From: Gemmatimonadota bacterium
Lineage (GTDB): Bacteria; Gemmatimonadota; Gemmatimonadetes; JACCXV01
Assembly: GCA_013696835.1 (NCBI GenBank)
Contig: JACCXV010000118.1
Coordinates: 1-5,527 of the forward strand
Direction: 5' to 3'
DNA: 5,527 bases
The position numbers and the translations under genes were made by a program. Each line of letters opens with the position of its first letter. Position 1 is the first letter of the stretch. This document shows positions 5,472 to 5,527 of the stretch, piece by piece. The notes under the pieces were generated by a model. It saw nothing but the letters and a program-made list of their open reading frames with translations. It was not told where the DNA came from and did not search any database.

Positions 5472-5527
5472 ACGATCGGGTGGCATTGATGCGCAGCTTC
5501 CTCCTGACCGCTGGTGTGAACCGAGCC

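Larger units (their letters stand above)
5454..5527. other. Probable intergenic region upstream of the minus-strand operon (runs off window)
   Basis: These 74 bases are less G+C-rich than the genes, and no frame keeps the strong G/C third-position bias seen elsewhere, so I read them as non-coding leader. No convincing -35/-10 pair is visible on the minus strand. Minus-strand frames are open across parts of it: one ends at TGA 5449-5447, overlapping the start of the 232-residue gene, and one ends in the Shine-Dalgarno site. The tail of an upstream gene therefore cannot be excluded. A plus-strand ATG at 5489 opens a short frame discussed in the findings. Confidence 0.4.

Noticed and set aside
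5453..5486. ATG at 5486 as the start of the beta-rich gene
   Set aside because: Although AGGAGG lies 13 nt upstream, the eleven added codons mostly end in A or T, translate the inner Shine-Dalgarno sequence and break the coding bias seen from 5453 onward. Kept only as an alternative.

Overview
The window is very G+C-rich (about 70% by eye), with codons ending almost always in G or C, tightly packed genes and no mobile, RNA or CRISPR element that I can see. This suits a free-living high-GC bacterium, for example Gemmatimonadota, Myxococcota or a related uncultured soil or sediment lineage. Nothing in the window fixes the taxon.

Left part, plus strand: the window opens inside the 3' part of a DUF885-family (putative metallopeptidase-like) gene that stops at 467. 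A 55-bp gap follows, holding a small hairpin and an unusual G-free, C-rich leader. After it comes a complete SLC13/DASS-type permease (523-2304) with two TrkA_C (RCK_C) domains inserted between its membrane halves. The permease stop lies only 6 bp from the stop of the last gene of a converging minus-strand operon.

Right part, minus strand, in order of transcription: an unrecognised, probably beta-rich protein (5453-4755); a HAD subfamily IA phosphatase (4765-4001); a calcineurin-like metallophosphoesterase with a large insertion (4004-2664); and a small unrecognised protein (2667-2311). Successive genes overlap by 11, 4 and 4 nt. This indicates one polycistronic mRNA with coupled translation, so four products probably made together: two different phosphoester hydrolases and two proteins of unknown function. 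The first gene starts after a strong Shine-Dalgarno site that lies inside a small palindrome. The last 74 bp (5454-5527) look intergenic.

I found no clearly new biological system. The points most worth a second look are the four-gene overlapping phosphatase operon, the insertion-bearing metallophosphoesterase, the altered second-repeat signature of the permease, and the G-less leader (a G-run cluster on the opposite strand) ahead of the permease.
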